In this document: piece after piece, positions 5,168-5,341 of the stretch | Numbering within the stretch: the stretch's first letter is position 1 | Layout: each line of letters opens with the position of its first letter | Origin: Synergistales bacterium Syner_01 | GTDB taxonomy: Bacteria; Synergistota; Synergistia; Synergistales; Aminobacteriaceae | NCBI GenBank assembly: GCA_001604435.1 | Contig: LVBO01000119.1 | Location: 1-5,341 of the forward strand | Reading direction: 5' to 3' | Length of the DNA: 5,341 bases | Notes under the pieces: generated by a model | Told to the model about the DNA's origin: nothing | Seen by the model: only the letters and a program-made list of their open reading frames with translations | Database searches by the model: none | Translations under genes and position numbers: made by a program

Positions 5168-5341
5168 CTACCGCGATTTCCTCCCGAGAAGTGCCAGAGG
5201 GACGAGCAGCAAAAAAGGCGTCAATCCGTTTCCCGCATACAGGGTGCATCCTCCGCTTCCTCCGGTCGAAGGGGTGGGCCCCGGCGGCGCGGATACTGTT
5301 GTGAAGCTGCGTACAGCGGACCACCCGGACCAGCCGCGCTC
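5168..5341 (-). CDS. C-terminal end of a Synerg-CTERM sorting-signal protein (5' end outside window)
   Basis: A minus-strand frame is open from the window end to TAG at 5170-5168 and gives 57 residues. It starts ERGWSGWSAVRSF and runs through a low-complexity Pro/Thr/Ser/Gly linker (SAPPGPTPSTGGSGGC, about 17-32). A hydrophobic segment follows (about 40-52, including TPFLLLVPLALL), then the basic tail GRKSR and stop. Small-residue linker, GGSGGC, short TM helix and basic tail are the layout of the Synerg-CTERM signal of Synergistota surface proteins. Such proteins are normally exported, processed near this tail by a membrane-embedded protease and anchored to the envelope. The functional domain lies outside the window, so the protein's own job is unknown. 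The convergent palindrome 11 bp downstream is its likely terminator. This tail also gives the clearest taxonomic signal here. Confidence 0.85.
   Translation of the reverse strand, partial: ERGWSGWSAVRSFTTVSAPPGPTPSTGGSGGCTLYAGNGLTPFLLLVPLALLGRKSR

Overview
The window most likely comes from a member of the phylum Synergistota. The strongest evidence is the last gene, a minus-strand reading frame cut off by the window end. Its C-terminus carries a GGSGGC motif, a hydrophobic stretch and a short basic tail, which is the layout of the Synerg-CTERM sorting signal. The rest is dense, fairly GC-rich bacterial coding sequence with good Shine-Dalgarno sites.

Layout. (1) Positions 1-2135, plus strand: the last 36 codons of an unidentified gene, translationally coupled by an ATGA overlap to a 675-residue membrane chemoreceptor (TM, Cache-type sensor, TM, HAMP, signalling hairpin). 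(2) Positions 2132-2461, minus strand: a small thioredoxin-fold-like protein with one cysteine. It converges on the chemoreceptor so tightly that one TTAA supplies both stop codons. A perfect 10-bp hairpin lies just inside the chemoreceptor 3' end. (3) Positions 2462-2618: a divergent regulatory region with a plausible promoter, a perfect 9-bp dyad and a pair of 8-bp direct repeats 20 bp apart. (4) Positions 2619-4735, plus strand: a probable two-gene operon, an unrecognised 380-residue soluble protein followed closely by a DUF72 (YecE-like) TIM-barrel protein with a possible sliding-clamp-binding peptide near its C-terminus.

(5) Positions 4736-5167 hold no convincing protein gene. They do hold what looks like a complete, independently transcribed structured RNA gene: a near-consensus sigma-70 promoter (TTGACG, 17 bp, TACAAT), a start point about 7 bp later, an 18-bp long-range stem closing the RNA from its first nucleotide, an internal domain with repeated CAAAGA motifs, and a rho-independent terminator. 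I cannot assign it to a known RNA family, and it is the best candidate in the window for something undescribed. (6) A perfect 40-bp palindrome separates the RNA gene from the convergent Synerg-CTERM gene.

Functional links are limited. The chemoreceptor is the only gene with a clear role (signal input to CheA/CheW). The 380-residue and DUF72 genes are probably co-expressed, but their function is unknown. All calls come from reading the sequence; no database search was run.
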